DNA of 43,106 bases, taken from contig NZ_JARFTR010000099.1 in NCBI RefSeq assembly GCF_029167235.1, forward strand, positions 1 to 43,106, in the 5' to 3' direction. The notes beneath the pieces were generated by a model. The model was not told the DNA's origin and did no database searches. It saw only the letters and a program-made list of their open reading frames with translations. Shown here piece by piece: positions 8,510 to 17,856 of this stretch. The stretch is from Kamptonema sp. UHCC 0994 (GTDB lineage: Bacteria; Cyanobacteriota; Cyanobacteriia; Cyanobacteriales; Microcoleaceae). Both the position numbers and the translations under genes were made by a program. Each line of letters begins with the position of its first letter. The first letter of the stretch is position 1.

Positions 8510-11500
8510 TTAACCGTCAACTTTTAACAATTCTAATTTCCATTGTGCAGCTTTTTCTAAATCTGCCATTTTCAGATCGCTTCCTTCATAAACTAAACCC
8601 TTAAACCGAGTATAGTTATAAGCAACGCCATCATCTAAATCTAGTTTAATTCTGGCATCGGCCATTGTTTGTAATTTAGCTTGATAGTCGCGTAATTCTA
8701 GCTGCTGGGTTTGCAATTCTTTTAAGCGTTTAGTAGCAGCTTTTTTGGCGGCGCTATTGGTTGCATTATCAAATTGTTGTTGAGTGCGGGAAATTTCGCC
8801 ATCGAGTTTGACTTGCTGTTCTAAAACATAGTCGGTGCGGAGTCGGGCGAGGGTGTCTGGACTGTAACGATGCAGGTAAACTAAGGCATTAAAAGCGCGA
8901 TTTTTGCCACTGGTGAATAGCCAGTAAATCGGGCGTTTTTTATAGGTTTGGATATGGTCAGAAATGAATTCGGTTAGGAAGTAGCGGCGAATTCTATCGC
9001 GGGAGGTTTCGCCACTTCTTCGGGTTAAGGTATCGGCTATAAAATCAAGGTTTTCGGTGAGGGTTTCTGGTGAGTAAGCGACGCGGATAAATTCGACAAA
9101 GCGGTTGACGATATCATCATCAAAGTAAGCTTGGTCGGTGATAGGAATAATGGCATCAATATCAGCGGGAAAAATGCTGTGTTGTGTGGGGTCAAAGGGT
9201 TGTCCAGCGTGAATTAATCCGGGTTGATCGAGGGAATAGCGCCCCATCATGCAACCAACGGCGTAGGAGATGAGGGAACGAATATCGCGGTTTTGGTCGG
9301 CGCGACGGATGGTGATTTGGTCGTCAGGTACTTCTGGGGTGAGTTCGTCTTGTAAACCGTATGCTTCTATCCAGTATTTGTTATTTTCTTCTTCTAGGTG
9401 TTTGAGTTGTTGGAAGGCGTTTTCACTGTCGAATTGCCAGTTTTTAAAGGCTTCTGAGAGTTGGGGGGTATTATATCTTAGTAAGGGATGGATTTGGAAG
9501 TCCCAGGAGGTTTCAAAGTTATCCCAGTCTTGTTTTGATAAATCAATTGAATCCTGAGAAATTTTTATTATTGTTAAAGTATATTTTGGGCTAATTTTGA
9601 CAATTGGAAACTTTGAAACTTGACCGCAAGTAACGTGCATGGTTGGAGCGAGAAACTTAAAGAAATAAGAGCTAACATGAGAGTTCAGAAGCCCTAATAA
9701 AGATAAATCTTGAATTGAACTAGAATTTTGCTTTAACGTAAGTAAAGGCCCTGTTTGATCAAATATAAATCCTTTAGGAAATTTCCGAAAAGAAGGAGAT
9801 GCAATTGTAACTTCTGTCCAAGAAATACCAGGAGTAAAGTAATAATTAGGGTTGCGAATTACAGATTTTGGTTTAAATGCAAACAACTCCATTCCATCAT
9901 TTTTCCAATTAATAACCCAATCTAAGTTGCCATACCATCTTCTAAACTCGCCTCCTTTAATATGAGGAAACCAGCTTTTTTGTGATAGTTTTGCCTCTTC
10001 TCTGCTATTTAGAGAAAATCCTATATTGCTATAGAAAACCTCAAACCAATTCCTTAAAAAACGAGTGTTATCAGCAGTTGCCAAGCCTTGCATGGGCGAT
10101 GCTATTTTTTCTAGCAAAATTTCTGACTGAAAAATGTTTATGATATCTTTTTTTACCCAATACGCAATAATTTGACTAGGAATTTTTTTAAAGTTATCAG
10201 GCTGGATTTGATATCGCCAAGGGCAATCTTTGTTAGAAACAGCTTCAAGAGTTTTAATTTCTTGAATTTCCCAGCCTTTGAACTGACTAAGATTGATGTA
10301 ATCGCCTACATAAGCTTTATGATACTTCTTAAGGAGAGTAAAGGTACAAACTGGAGTCGTAACGCTTGGAAAAGAGTTATATTCTAATTGGACTAATGTA
10401 GTTAAAGTATATTGTTTTACAATTTTTGCCCGTAATTTTTCATGACTTAAAATAAACATCCAAACATAAGGTGTGATTAATCCTACCCCTCCATTTATAG
10501 AGCATAAAAGTAAACACCGCTCTATAAAAGCCGCAAAAACATCTGATTTGGTATCAGAATAGTTCTTTTCTAAAAATAATTTAATAGTATCATTAAGTGA
10601 TCTACCTCCAATATAAGGCGGATTTGCCACCACCACCCAATACTGCTTTCTCAACAATTCCGCCTGTAAAACCAACCCTCGCAACGCTGGAACAAACCCC
10701 TTAAACAACGAATCACTCGCCTCTAACGCCGCCAATTGTCTCTTTAACTTTTCCCCATCAAACGAAGGCGGAACAATCAAACTCCCCAAATTATCCGCAT
10801 CCTTAAACGCCTCAATCAACCCTTGCCAATCTTTAGCATCTAACTCCGAAGCAAGCGGTAAACTTTGGCTATTCGTCCCACGCACCGCCGTAAGGTTTAA
10901 CGACAAAGATTTCCTAAAAATCCGCGAATTAATTGCCCTCGCCTTCATCAAAACCGCAAAACTAGCCAACTGTACCGCCCGTTCATCAATATCCAACCCA
11001 TACAAATTATGGGTCAAAATTAACTCAGGAATATCCCTTTCTAAATACCCTTGTTCCCGGTAAATCAAAAACAGCAAAGTAAAAGCATAAACCAAAATAT
11101 GACCACTCCCACAAGCAGGGTCACAAACCGTTAAATCTTCCGGTTGTAACGGTTTAAAACCTTCTTTTTCCCCCTCTTGGTTAGGATTCTCCAAATAATA
11201 AGGCATATAATCCCGCAACTTCGACTCAGGATGAGACTCCAACCACAACCGCCCCAAACTATTTTCCACCATGTAACGGACAATCCAATGAGGCGTAAAA
11301 AGTTGCGTCGCTGCGGGAATATCCTGCGCCTTCACCTTAGACTTTGCCCCAATCACCTCATCCTTCTTTTCCGAAATATAAAACTGATACAACCAACCGA
11401 TAATTTCCACATCCTGTTGGTCTTCCTCATCCGGTTTTTTCGCCAGCCAATCTTCCTCACTAATATCACTCACCAACCGCCGCAAAATCGAATCCTGATT

Positions 11501-12091
11501 TAACAAATTCCCCGGCATAAATAACGCCATATAATTCTGGCTGCGGTCAAACAAAAACGGTAAACTATCCGCCAAAGCCTCACACTGACACAACAACAAC
11601 CGCCGATACAGAAACTCATCGGAATTAGGTTCCCGACTCGCCAAACTGCGCCACTGACTTAATACCTCTAAATTTAAGGCCGGTAACTTTTCTAATTCGG
11701 CAATTTCACTCGCTTCCCGTAAAATATCCGGGTCAACAAACATCGAATCACTACTACTTAAAACCCGCCCAATATAACCGTTTACTTCCATGTAGCGCAA
11801 AGCAATTAAACGGTTAAACCAAGTATAAGCAATTTCATCAATTAACGTTTCAACCGCTTCTGCCAATTTCCCTTTCTGCATCAACTCTTTCAAATGTTGA
11901 CGCAATAATTCATACTGCTTCGCCTCCCGCGCATCCAAAGTTTGCCCCGCAACTAACAACCCCCCAGAAACCGTTGTTGGTTCCACCAATTGTTTAGCAG
12001 TAATCCCATATAAAGCAGCCCGCGCCGTAACTTGTTCCCGGAGGTGACGACGCGCCCAAATAGCCAAAGTTTTAACAGAGTTGCGGTTCAT
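8510..12091 (-). CDS. pglX: BREX adenine-specific DNA methyltransferase PglX
   Basis: This 1193-residue protein is the BREX N6-adenine methyltransferase, which uses S-adenosylmethionine to mark one strand of a non-palindromic motif in host DNA and so sets self from phage. The SAM-binding motif I is VCDPACGSGHILVYAF (about residue 324) and the catalytic motif IV is NPPYIGGR (about residue 490). The region after it, to about residue 850, should hold the target-recognition domain. Its DNA (roughly 9540-10620) is visibly more A+T-rich than the flanking parts of the gene. A coiled-coil C terminus (EISRTQQQFDNATNSAAKKA) follows. It is 57 bases downstream of brxC. Confidence 0.95.
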   Translation of the reverse strand: MNRNSVKTLAIWARRHLREQVTARAALYGITAKQLVEPTTVSGGLLVAGQTLDAREAKQYELLRQHLKELMQKGKLAEAVETLIDEIAYTWFNRLIALRYMEVNGYIGRVLSSSDSMFVDPDILREASEIAELEKLPALNLEVLSQWRSLASREPNSDEFLYRRLLLCQCEALADSLPFLFDRSQNYMALFMPGNLLNQDSILRRLVSDISEEDWLAKKPDEEDQQDVEIIGWLYQFYISEKKDEVIGAKSKVKAQDIPAATQLFTPHWIVRYMVENSLGRLWLESHPESKLRDYMPYYLENPNQEGEKEGFKPLQPEDLTVCDPACGSGHILVYAFTLLFLIYREQGYLERDIPELILTHNLYGLDIDERAVQLASFAVLMKARAINSRIFRKSLSLNLTAVRGTNSQSLPLASELDAKDWQGLIEAFKDADNLGSLIVPPSFDGEKLKRQLAALEASDSLFKGFVPALRGLVLQAELLRKQYWVVVANPPYIGGRSLNDTIKLFLEKNYSDTKSDVFAAFIERCLLLCSINGGVGLITPYVWMFILSHEKLRAKIVKQYTLTTLVQLEYNSFPSVTTPVCTFTLLKKYHKAYVGDYINLSQFKGWEIQEIKTLEAVSNKDCPWRYQIQPDNFKKIPSQIIAYWVKKDIINIFQSEILLEKIASPMQGLATADNTRFLRNWFEVFYSNIGFSLNSREEAKLSQKSWFPHIKGGEFRRWYGNLDWVINWKNDGMELFAFKPKSVIRNPNYYFTPGISWTEVTIASPSFRKFPKGFIFDQTGPLLTLKQNSSSIQDLSLLGLLNSHVSSYFFKFLAPTMHVTCGQVSKFPIVKISPKYTLTIIKISQDSIDLSKQDWDNFETSWDFQIHPLLRYNTPQLSEAFKNWQFDSENAFQQLKHLEEENNKYWIEAYGLQDELTPEVPDDQITIRRADQNRDIRSLISYAVGCMMGRYSLDQPGLIHAGQPFDPTQHSIFPADIDAIIPITDQAYFDDDIVNRFVEFIRVAYSPETLTENLDFIADTLTRRSGETSRDRIRRYFLTEFISDHIQTYKKRPIYWLFTSGKNRAFNALVYLHRYSPDTLARLRTDYVLEQQVKLDGEISRTQQQFDNATNSAAKKAATKRLKELQTQQLELRDYQAKLQTMADARIKLDLDDGVAYNYTRFKGLVYEGSDLKMADLEKAAQWKLELLKVDG

Positions 12092-12148
12092 TTTCAGTAA
12101 AGAGACTAACAGTCCAAATTGAATGTATCTATTAAACGGAGATAATCT

Positions 12149-15100
12149 TTATTCCAGACGCACGCGACGGTTTTGCTCAATTTCTCCTAGTAAAGCTCCT
12201 CGTAACGTTGCTAAATAACATTCTACATCCTCAGCGGTTTCTAAAACAGGTTTAGCAGCATAACTCACCACCCGCACTGGTACAATAGCTTTTACCGCAT
12301 TCACCTGATAAGAACCTGTTTTTTCTTTAGCGCTGTTGATGATTTGAGCCGCCGCCGCATCAATTTTTTGTTTAAACTTATTGACAAATCCCTCTAATTC
12401 ACTTTGTCGCGCAATTACAGAATCAATATTAGTGGCATTTTTAATCACAGAAATTGCCCCTTCAATCTCTGTAAAATACTCCTCCAAATCAATTTGTTGA
12501 GTAGGATAGGCAACTTGGACATATTCAACAAGCTGTTGTTTAATATTTTCAGAAAGTGAACTTGCTTGTTCAATTTGTCCCTGTAAAACCTCACGCACGT
12601 TATCTTTAACGGGCTGCAATAACATAGGTAATTGAGGAATTTTCGCCGTTGGGTCTATCATTGCCAAAATTTGGCGCACTGTTTCTACTCGCTGCAATAA
12701 TTCTGTATCATTAATATGACGCAACTCCAGTTCCAAAAATTTTAAATCCTGCTTCGCTTGCTCAAATACTTTAACTTGTACAGTGAAGAAAGATTTTAGC
12801 TTTTGTCCATCTTCAATCAAATCTTCCAAATCATTTTCATGGTCGCGAACAGCATGGTAAAATTCGGCTGGACTTTCCTTACCTATCAACTCCTTTACCA
12901 GAATTAAATGAGTTTCTAATAACTTAATAAAAGGCAGTTCTTCTAATCGTCCCTGTTCTAACCAAGTTTGTAATTCTGCCTGTTTTACTTTTAAGCTATT
13001 TTGGTAAATTTCAAATAACTTCAAGGGATCGTTTGGGGGTGTAACTTCCAATAAATCATTTGCTAAATCCTTAGCAACTCTCAAACTAGCAGAATTGATT
13101 ACTTCACCGAGACGTACAGTATATTCACTAATTCCTCTGCGACTTCTTAATTTAGCAACTAACCCTAATTCTTGAGAATTTACCGTCCCTTGAGCCAAGC
13201 GCAATTCTAACTTACCCTGATTAACCATTTCTGCCATTACACCCAGAATATCTAACTCTGACCAGCCATAAGGACGAACTGCAAATTTATCAATTAAACC
13301 CTTAATTGTCACTTGCCGATGAGTTCTTGCCTCATCATTTAACCAAGTTAACATTTCACTATGAGCGGCTGCATTAAACGCCTGTCCCGAAGTATTTTGT
13401 TCTTGATGTTCGCGGGTAAAAGCAATACTTACCTGTTCTTCAGTTTCAAACCCACTATCAACATAATTCAGCTTCTTGTAAACATTATCAACTAAATAAG
13501 TTAACCCTTCAGTTAAAACATTTTTCGAGTCACGAGTGCTAATTTCTACCTTGCTACCGCAAGCGAATACATCTGCACGCTCAATTAAATTTTGTAAAGT
13601 AGTAGTAATACGTTCCTTTCGCCGAGTATTTTCTTCACTGCGAGTAGCCAAAATCGTTTGCACGCTAGTAGTAAGAGTGCCGCTATTTTTGCGCCGAACA
13701 TATTTATTAGTTTTAACCAGTTCCGTCAGTTCATCTAGTAAAGTTTGGTCATCAGGTAATCTGACTAAAACCTCTTGCCCTGAACTCGTATTAAGACGAC
13801 AATAAGCATCTTCTTGAAATTGGCTATAACCATCAGCATAAGGTGTAATAATATGCAGCGTTAAATCGCTAATTTGCTGTCCGTAAGGTTGCTCATCTAA
13901 CTTCCGATTAAAAGAATACTGATGTCGTTGGTCGTAACGAAGTTTCTTATCGGTAAAAATAGAATCCCAAACTAAACTTTGCAGTTCTGCTGTTACTTCG
14001 TTAGGATCAATTTCGGTATTTTTAATTTCTCGTCCAATATCCTGTTCTTCATAAGTCAGGAAGTTATATTCATCTCCCACCCGCTGAATTAGCGTTTGTT
14101 TTTCTAAGCGGTTAAGAGCCGCTTCAACTTCCGCTTTTAATGCTAACTTATCTTGGTCAATATTAGTTAAATACAAAGTCGTCAAATTATCCAAGTTAGC
14201 GCGAATTTCCTTAATATACTTAATCATAAACAGCGTTTTTAGTAATTCAACATCAAACGGTTGCAGTTGAGAATTTCGTGCTGCTTGGTCAATAACTTGA
14301 CTAATAGCACTATCTAAAAACCCTTCCACAGCTAAATAAAATGTATTGAAAGGAACTAATGCCCCTAACTCTCGATTTGCTACTGCTTTGGAAGCTAGTT
14401 GAAAAGCATCTAATAAAGAACGCTCTCCCGATGCTAAATGTTTACCCGCAGCCCCCATCATCCGAATTGCAGTAAAAACCTTTTGCAGCAAGTTGAATTG
14501 ATAAGGAATAAAAGGATAGGCAGCAACAAACTCTTTGGCATTACGATATCCTGGTAATTCCGCACAGTCCACTGTAAAGGTAATTTGATTTTTTAAGATA
14601 GCAACTTTTTGATGGTAAAGGGCTTCTAAACCTTGAATAGCCGCCTCTTTCTTATTCAATAGACGCAGTTTAATAACTTCATCTGTATTAGCTGAAGATA
14701 AACTTAAAGGTCGGCTAAATCGACCGATAATTTTAGAAAAGTCCTGCCCTTTGATGCGATTTTTGGTAATTTCATCCATTGCTTCTTGGGAAGTAACAAC
14801 AACCCAAGCCCGTCCTTGACAATGAATTCCTAAGTCTTCAACAACCGTTTGCAAATTTAGCATCAGGTGGCTGTCATCTCCTACATATTGCCCAACTTCA
14901 TCCACCATAAATACTAAGCGGTGGTCAATGCTTTTTTTATCAAGGTATTGTTTAACAAGACGAGCAAAATTTTCGCTACTCAAGCTATAATTCTGTGCGT
15001 TAAAATCAAGCAAACGAGAAGCAGCTTCCGCACTCATCCCGGTAACGGTTTGTAAAGCAGTAGAAATTTCATCTTGGGAAAATCCCCAAGCATCCCGATT

Positions 15101-15694
15101 TTCTTTCCAGTCCAGTCCAGAAACTTGTTGAAATTCGTTTTGGAAAGCTGCGTATTTCCCTTGTTGGTCTAATTGGCGTTCAAATTCGGCAATTGCTGGA
15201 ACTGTACCAAAATATCCTAAATGCTCGTCAAAAACTTTCTGAAAAACTTTTACAATACTCTCTTTATCATTTTTACTATTAGCATCGGCTTTAGAATCAA
15301 TATTAAATAAAATTACATCTGTAGAATTCCGTGCCGCTTTAGTGATACTAGCGCGTAACATTGCATCTGGAACTCGCGACTCGTCAAAGTAATCTAAAGC
15401 ATGACGGTTCCCCAATGGGCGATTATCCAGCAAATAAGATAAGATTTTCAGGAAGTGAGATTTACCGGAACCAAAGAACCCAGAAATCCAAACCCCCATT
15501 TTGTCAGTTGGGGTATCTAGTGCCGTAGTATAGCGATCGTAGAAAGTGCGAAAGTGTTTATCTAGTTCGTGAGTGATGACATATTCTTCAAGTTCTTGGC
15601 GAATGTTATCGCTGTCAAGTTGACCAACTTTAATCACACCATTGATATTACGGTGAATGTCTTTAAGAAATAATTCAGAGATATTCATATTCAT
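12149..15694 (-). CDS. brxC: BREX ATPase BrxC
   Basis: This 1181-residue protein is BrxC, the large P-loop ATPase of type 1 BREX. Walker A is SGFFGSGKSHFLKILSYLL near residue 70, and Walker B is HRLVFMVDEVGQYVGDD near residue 260. SQEAMDEITKNRIKGQDFSK lies in the sensor region. The C-terminal third is helical and coiled-coil rich. The ATG has a good AGGAG Shine-Dalgarno that lies inside the end of brxB; the brxB stop and this start are 2 bases apart, so the two are translationally linked. It acts with PglX and PglZ in methylation and phage exclusion. Confidence 0.94.
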   Translation of the reverse strand: MNMNISELFLKDIHRNINGVIKVGQLDSDNIRQELEEYVITHELDKHFRTFYDRYTTALDTPTDKMGVWISGFFGSGKSHFLKILSYLLDNRPLGNRHALDYFDESRVPDAMLRASITKAARNSTDVILFNIDSKADANSKNDKESIVKVFQKVFDEHLGYFGTVPAIAEFERQLDQQGKYAAFQNEFQQVSGLDWKENRDAWGFSQDEISTALQTVTGMSAEAASRLLDFNAQNYSLSSENFARLVKQYLDKKSIDHRLVFMVDEVGQYVGDDSHLMLNLQTVVEDLGIHCQGRAWVVVTSQEAMDEITKNRIKGQDFSKIIGRFSRPLSLSSANTDEVIKLRLLNKKEAAIQGLEALYHQKVAILKNQITFTVDCAELPGYRNAKEFVAAYPFIPYQFNLLQKVFTAIRMMGAAGKHLASGERSLLDAFQLASKAVANRELGALVPFNTFYLAVEGFLDSAISQVIDQAARNSQLQPFDVELLKTLFMIKYIKEIRANLDNLTTLYLTNIDQDKLALKAEVEAALNRLEKQTLIQRVGDEYNFLTYEEQDIGREIKNTEIDPNEVTAELQSLVWDSIFTDKKLRYDQRHQYSFNRKLDEQPYGQQISDLTLHIITPYADGYSQFQEDAYCRLNTSSGQEVLVRLPDDQTLLDELTELVKTNKYVRRKNSGTLTTSVQTILATRSEENTRRKERITTTLQNLIERADVFACGSKVEISTRDSKNVLTEGLTYLVDNVYKKLNYVDSGFETEEQVSIAFTREHQEQNTSGQAFNAAAHSEMLTWLNDEARTHRQVTIKGLIDKFAVRPYGWSELDILGVMAEMVNQGKLELRLAQGTVNSQELGLVAKLRSRRGISEYTVRLGEVINSASLRVAKDLANDLLEVTPPNDPLKLFEIYQNSLKVKQAELQTWLEQGRLEELPFIKLLETHLILVKELIGKESPAEFYHAVRDHENDLEDLIEDGQKLKSFFTVQVKVFEQAKQDLKFLELELRHINDTELLQRVETVRQILAMIDPTAKIPQLPMLLQPVKDNVREVLQGQIEQASSLSENIKQQLVEYVQVAYPTQQIDLEEYFTEIEGAISVIKNATNIDSVIARQSELEGFVNKFKQKIDAAAAQIINSAKEKTGSYQVNAVKAIVPVRVVSYAAKPVLETAEDVECYLATLRGALLGEIEQNRRVRLE

Positions 15695-15696
15695 AA

Positions 15697-16293
15697 TTAA
15701 CGCTCCTGTCGGGGAATAAGTGGGAAAGCTCGGTAGTAGTTATCGTCTTTAAAAGTGTTGAATAGGCGAAGTTCTTGACCATCGTAGGAACCGGGGAAAA
15801 ACATCACCAGTGGCGTGCGATCGAGAACTGGGTGTAAGTTGTTGAGGATGGTGTGCGATCGCAGCAAAGGCCAACTCGCGCCCACCCCTGTCAAAAACAC
15901 AAGTTGCTCCTGACCACTCAATTTTTTCTGGATATGCTCAACAACCTGAGCAGGACGCACCAAAGGAAAAATAGTTTTACTCAGAACTGCGCTACCTTTA
16001 GTTGCTTCCAAATCAAATGCTTTCTGCAAAACTCCCCGTCCTTGCAAGATTTCTAGAATGGCATGGTAGAGGTTAATCTCCCCTACTTTAAGACTATTGA
16101 GAGAATTTATCAGTTGCAGCTTTAAACGAGCAACGTGCTGTTGCACTAATGGCTCGTGTTCGGGGTCATAATCAAATATATAAAAGCCAATTTCGTTCCC
16201 AATCCCGCGATTGTTAAGTAAGCGAGAGTCTTGTAAAGCAAGGAGTAATTTATCAAGACGTTGCTGAATAGTTGGCACAGACATATTTTTCAT
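15697..16293 (-). CDS. brxB: BREX protein BrxB
   Basis: This protein of about 198 residues matches BrxB (DUF1788), a small core protein of type 1 BREX of unclear biochemical role. The family pattern is visible: an N-terminal helical part beginning SVPTIQQRLDKLLLAL, then FLTGVGASWPLLRSHTILN, LVMFFPGSYDGQELRLF and a C-terminal DDNYYRAFPLIP. I place the start at the ATG at 16293. The frame stays open to a TTG at 16317, and an ATG at 16284 is also possible; none has a clear Shine-Dalgarno. It is the first gene of the minus-strand BREX operon. The DNA upstream is transposase debris, so the native leader may have been disturbed. Confidence 0.88.
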   Translation of the reverse strand: MKNMSVPTIQQRLDKLLLALQDSRLLNNRGIGNEIGFYIFDYDPEHEPLVQQHVARLKLQLINSLNSLKVGEINLYHAILEILQGRGVLQKAFDLEATKGSAVLSKTIFPLVRPAQVVEHIQKKLSGQEQLVFLTGVGASWPLLRSHTILNNLHPVLDRTPLVMFFPGSYDGQELRLFNTFKDDNYYRAFPLIPRQER

Positions 16294-16881
16294 GCTGTTG
16301 GATTTATCGGATACCAACTGGGCAAAAGAGGAAGACCGAAAACCAGATCCATAAATTTAGCCAGAAACATCGAGTTCGGTATCAACGTGCAGAAAAAGGA
16401 AAAAGGCGATGCCCACGGGTGAAACTTATACACAGTCGTTGACACCTGGTTGACTGACAAAACTCCAAGGGAAAAGAGGTTTAACCCATAGTCGAAGGGC
16501 ATTTCCGGTTTATTGTGAAAGTTACCACACAACCACAAAAACCAATGAGAACCTCCTAACTCTATCATCAACTACAGACCTTGTTTGGTCAATCTATGCC
16601 CTGGGCAGACCATCGGCATCTACAAACACTCATTTGGATGGTGATTGGCTTAGTCTACAGCGAATACATTAATTTAACCAAACCACCCCTGTAGAGGATT
16701 CAGAAGTAATCAAAACTCGCCCCTCAAATTCGCGCCTCTTAGGTTAGCTTGGCTGAGATTAGCCCTAGTCAGGAGAGTTCTATACAGCAGCTTTATATCG
16801 TAATTTGAGAACCTCAAAATTAATTAGATCAAATTACTACACTAATTGCTTGAAGAGTGGGAATTAAGTTACTATCCCCAG
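16294..16881. other. Intergenic region between brxB and the AbiE operon, IS debris
   Basis: This stretch of nearly 600 bases holds no intact gene. It contains a decayed transposase N terminus (16545-16694, plus strand) and another short open stretch on the plus strand near 16327-16422 beginning KRGRPKTRSINLARN that I could not place. The BREX promoter should lie here, reading leftward, but I found no convincing -35/-10 pair close to brxB. Confidence 0.6.
16545..16694 (+). pseudogene. Remnant of an IS4-like transposase N terminus
   Basis: Reading from the ATG at 16545 gives MRTS, a stop, then LYHQLQTLFGQSMPW, WADHRHLQTLIWMVIGLVYS and EYINLTKP before a TAG at 16692. The pattern W-x-D-x-R-H-L-x-T-L-x-W-M-x-x-G-L-x-x-S-x-x-I-N-L-T is typical of the start of DDE transposases common in cyanobacterial insertion sequences. 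An early stop and loss of the catalytic part show it is dead. Family placement is from memory of the motif. Confidence 0.5.
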
Positions 16882-17856
16882 CTAAAGTTGCTTACGTAGT
16901 TCAGAAAAGCAAACTTCTATTTCCTCCCATGTTGGATAATTGCCGTAGCAGAGATTTTGGCACTGCTGCTGATATTCCTTGGCGATTGCTTGGCGTAATT
17001 CTCCTATGGGAAACAGGGCAATGCTGTTGGAGAATACCAGGTTTTCAGGGGGGTCATATTCTTGTTTGAATGCTTTCTGGCTAAGGCGATCGCAGTCTTG
17101 TTTAATATCGCTATATTCTCCACTCCCTAACATTTGCTGAACTTCTGGTGTCTGTGCTAAAGAAAAGAGGTCATAATAATGGCGAGTCGCCGATCCTAAA
17201 GAAACTTCTTCGCGCTGGTATTGCCTTACTTTGGCATGAATGGCAAAGAGTTTTTCTACAAAAGTGCGCCGGAAATGCAGCAAAGTCATAGGAAAAGACG
17301 ATTCATCTTCAGCCTTAAGACTGTTGCCAATTTCGCCGAGAAATTCAGCGAGATAGGAGGACAGCGAGACAGTTTCCACCGGATAAGTGCCGCTGCGAGT
17401 TCCTACTTCTAAAAACAGGCGATCGCTAATTGTTGCCACCCCAGAAATTTCTTGAGGGTAGATAAAATAACTGTGCCGGTAGATGCCTCGTTTGGATTGA
17501 GATTGAGATGGGATTAATGTTAATCTCGGATGTTGGCTAACAGCAGTTTCTATTGCTTTCAACTCTCGCTCGGCTAGACTTTCTCCTAAACGCGGGGTAA
17601 ACGCATCTTTGTTTAAAAATAAGTCAATATCTTCCGAGAAGCGTTCGATAAGTTTCCATCCTTTTGATAGACTGGTTCCACCTTTAAAAATAACTTGAGT
17701 TGGCCACTGAGTCGCTACAATTCGCAGCGCCTCAGTGACATAGTAATCTTTTTCGATAAATGCTTCGGTAAGACCGAAGTTCGCAAAGTGTTCTTTGGCC
17801 GCTAGGATAGCATCGCGAAAATCGGCAGATTCACAAAGTTTCACTTTCCTTGCCAA
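16882..17856 (-). CDS. AbiEii/AbiGii-type nucleotidyltransferase toxin
   Basis: This 324-residue protein has the motifs of AbiEii toxins, nucleotidyltransferases of type IV toxin-antitoxin and abortive-infection systems that halt growth on phage infection. EKDYYVTEAL (35-44), IFKGGTSLSKGWKLI (56-70) and RFSEDIDLFL (72-81) give the GG[S/T] nucleotide-binding motif and the paired acidic metal-binding residues. The C-terminal half is helical. Its start overlaps the end of the upstream gene by 16 bases, the usual antitoxin-toxin arrangement, so both are made from one message. It looks full length and intact. The cellular target is not visible from sequence. Confidence 0.88.
   Translation of the reverse strand: MARKVKLCESADFRDAILAAKEHFANFGLTEAFIEKDYYVTEALRIVATQWPTQVIFKGGTSLSKGWKLIERFSEDIDLFLNKDAFTPRLGESLAERELKAIETAVSQHPRLTLIPSQSQSKRGIYRHSYFIYPQEISGVATISDRLFLEVGTRSGTYPVETVSLSSYLAEFLGEIGNSLKAEDESSFPMTLLHFRRTFVEKLFAIHAKVRQYQREEVSLGSATRHYYDLFSLAQTPEVQQMLGSGEYSDIKQDCDRLSQKAFKQEYDPPENLVFSNSIALFPIGELRQAIAKEYQQQCQNLCYGNYPTWEEIEVCFSELRKQL

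Noticed and set aside
16290-16571. Minus-strand open frame of 93 codons overlapping the start of brxB
   Set aside because: Aromatic-rich, low-complexity translation with no family pattern. It runs antisense to the transposase remnant and overlaps the brxB start in another frame; best read as a chance frame.
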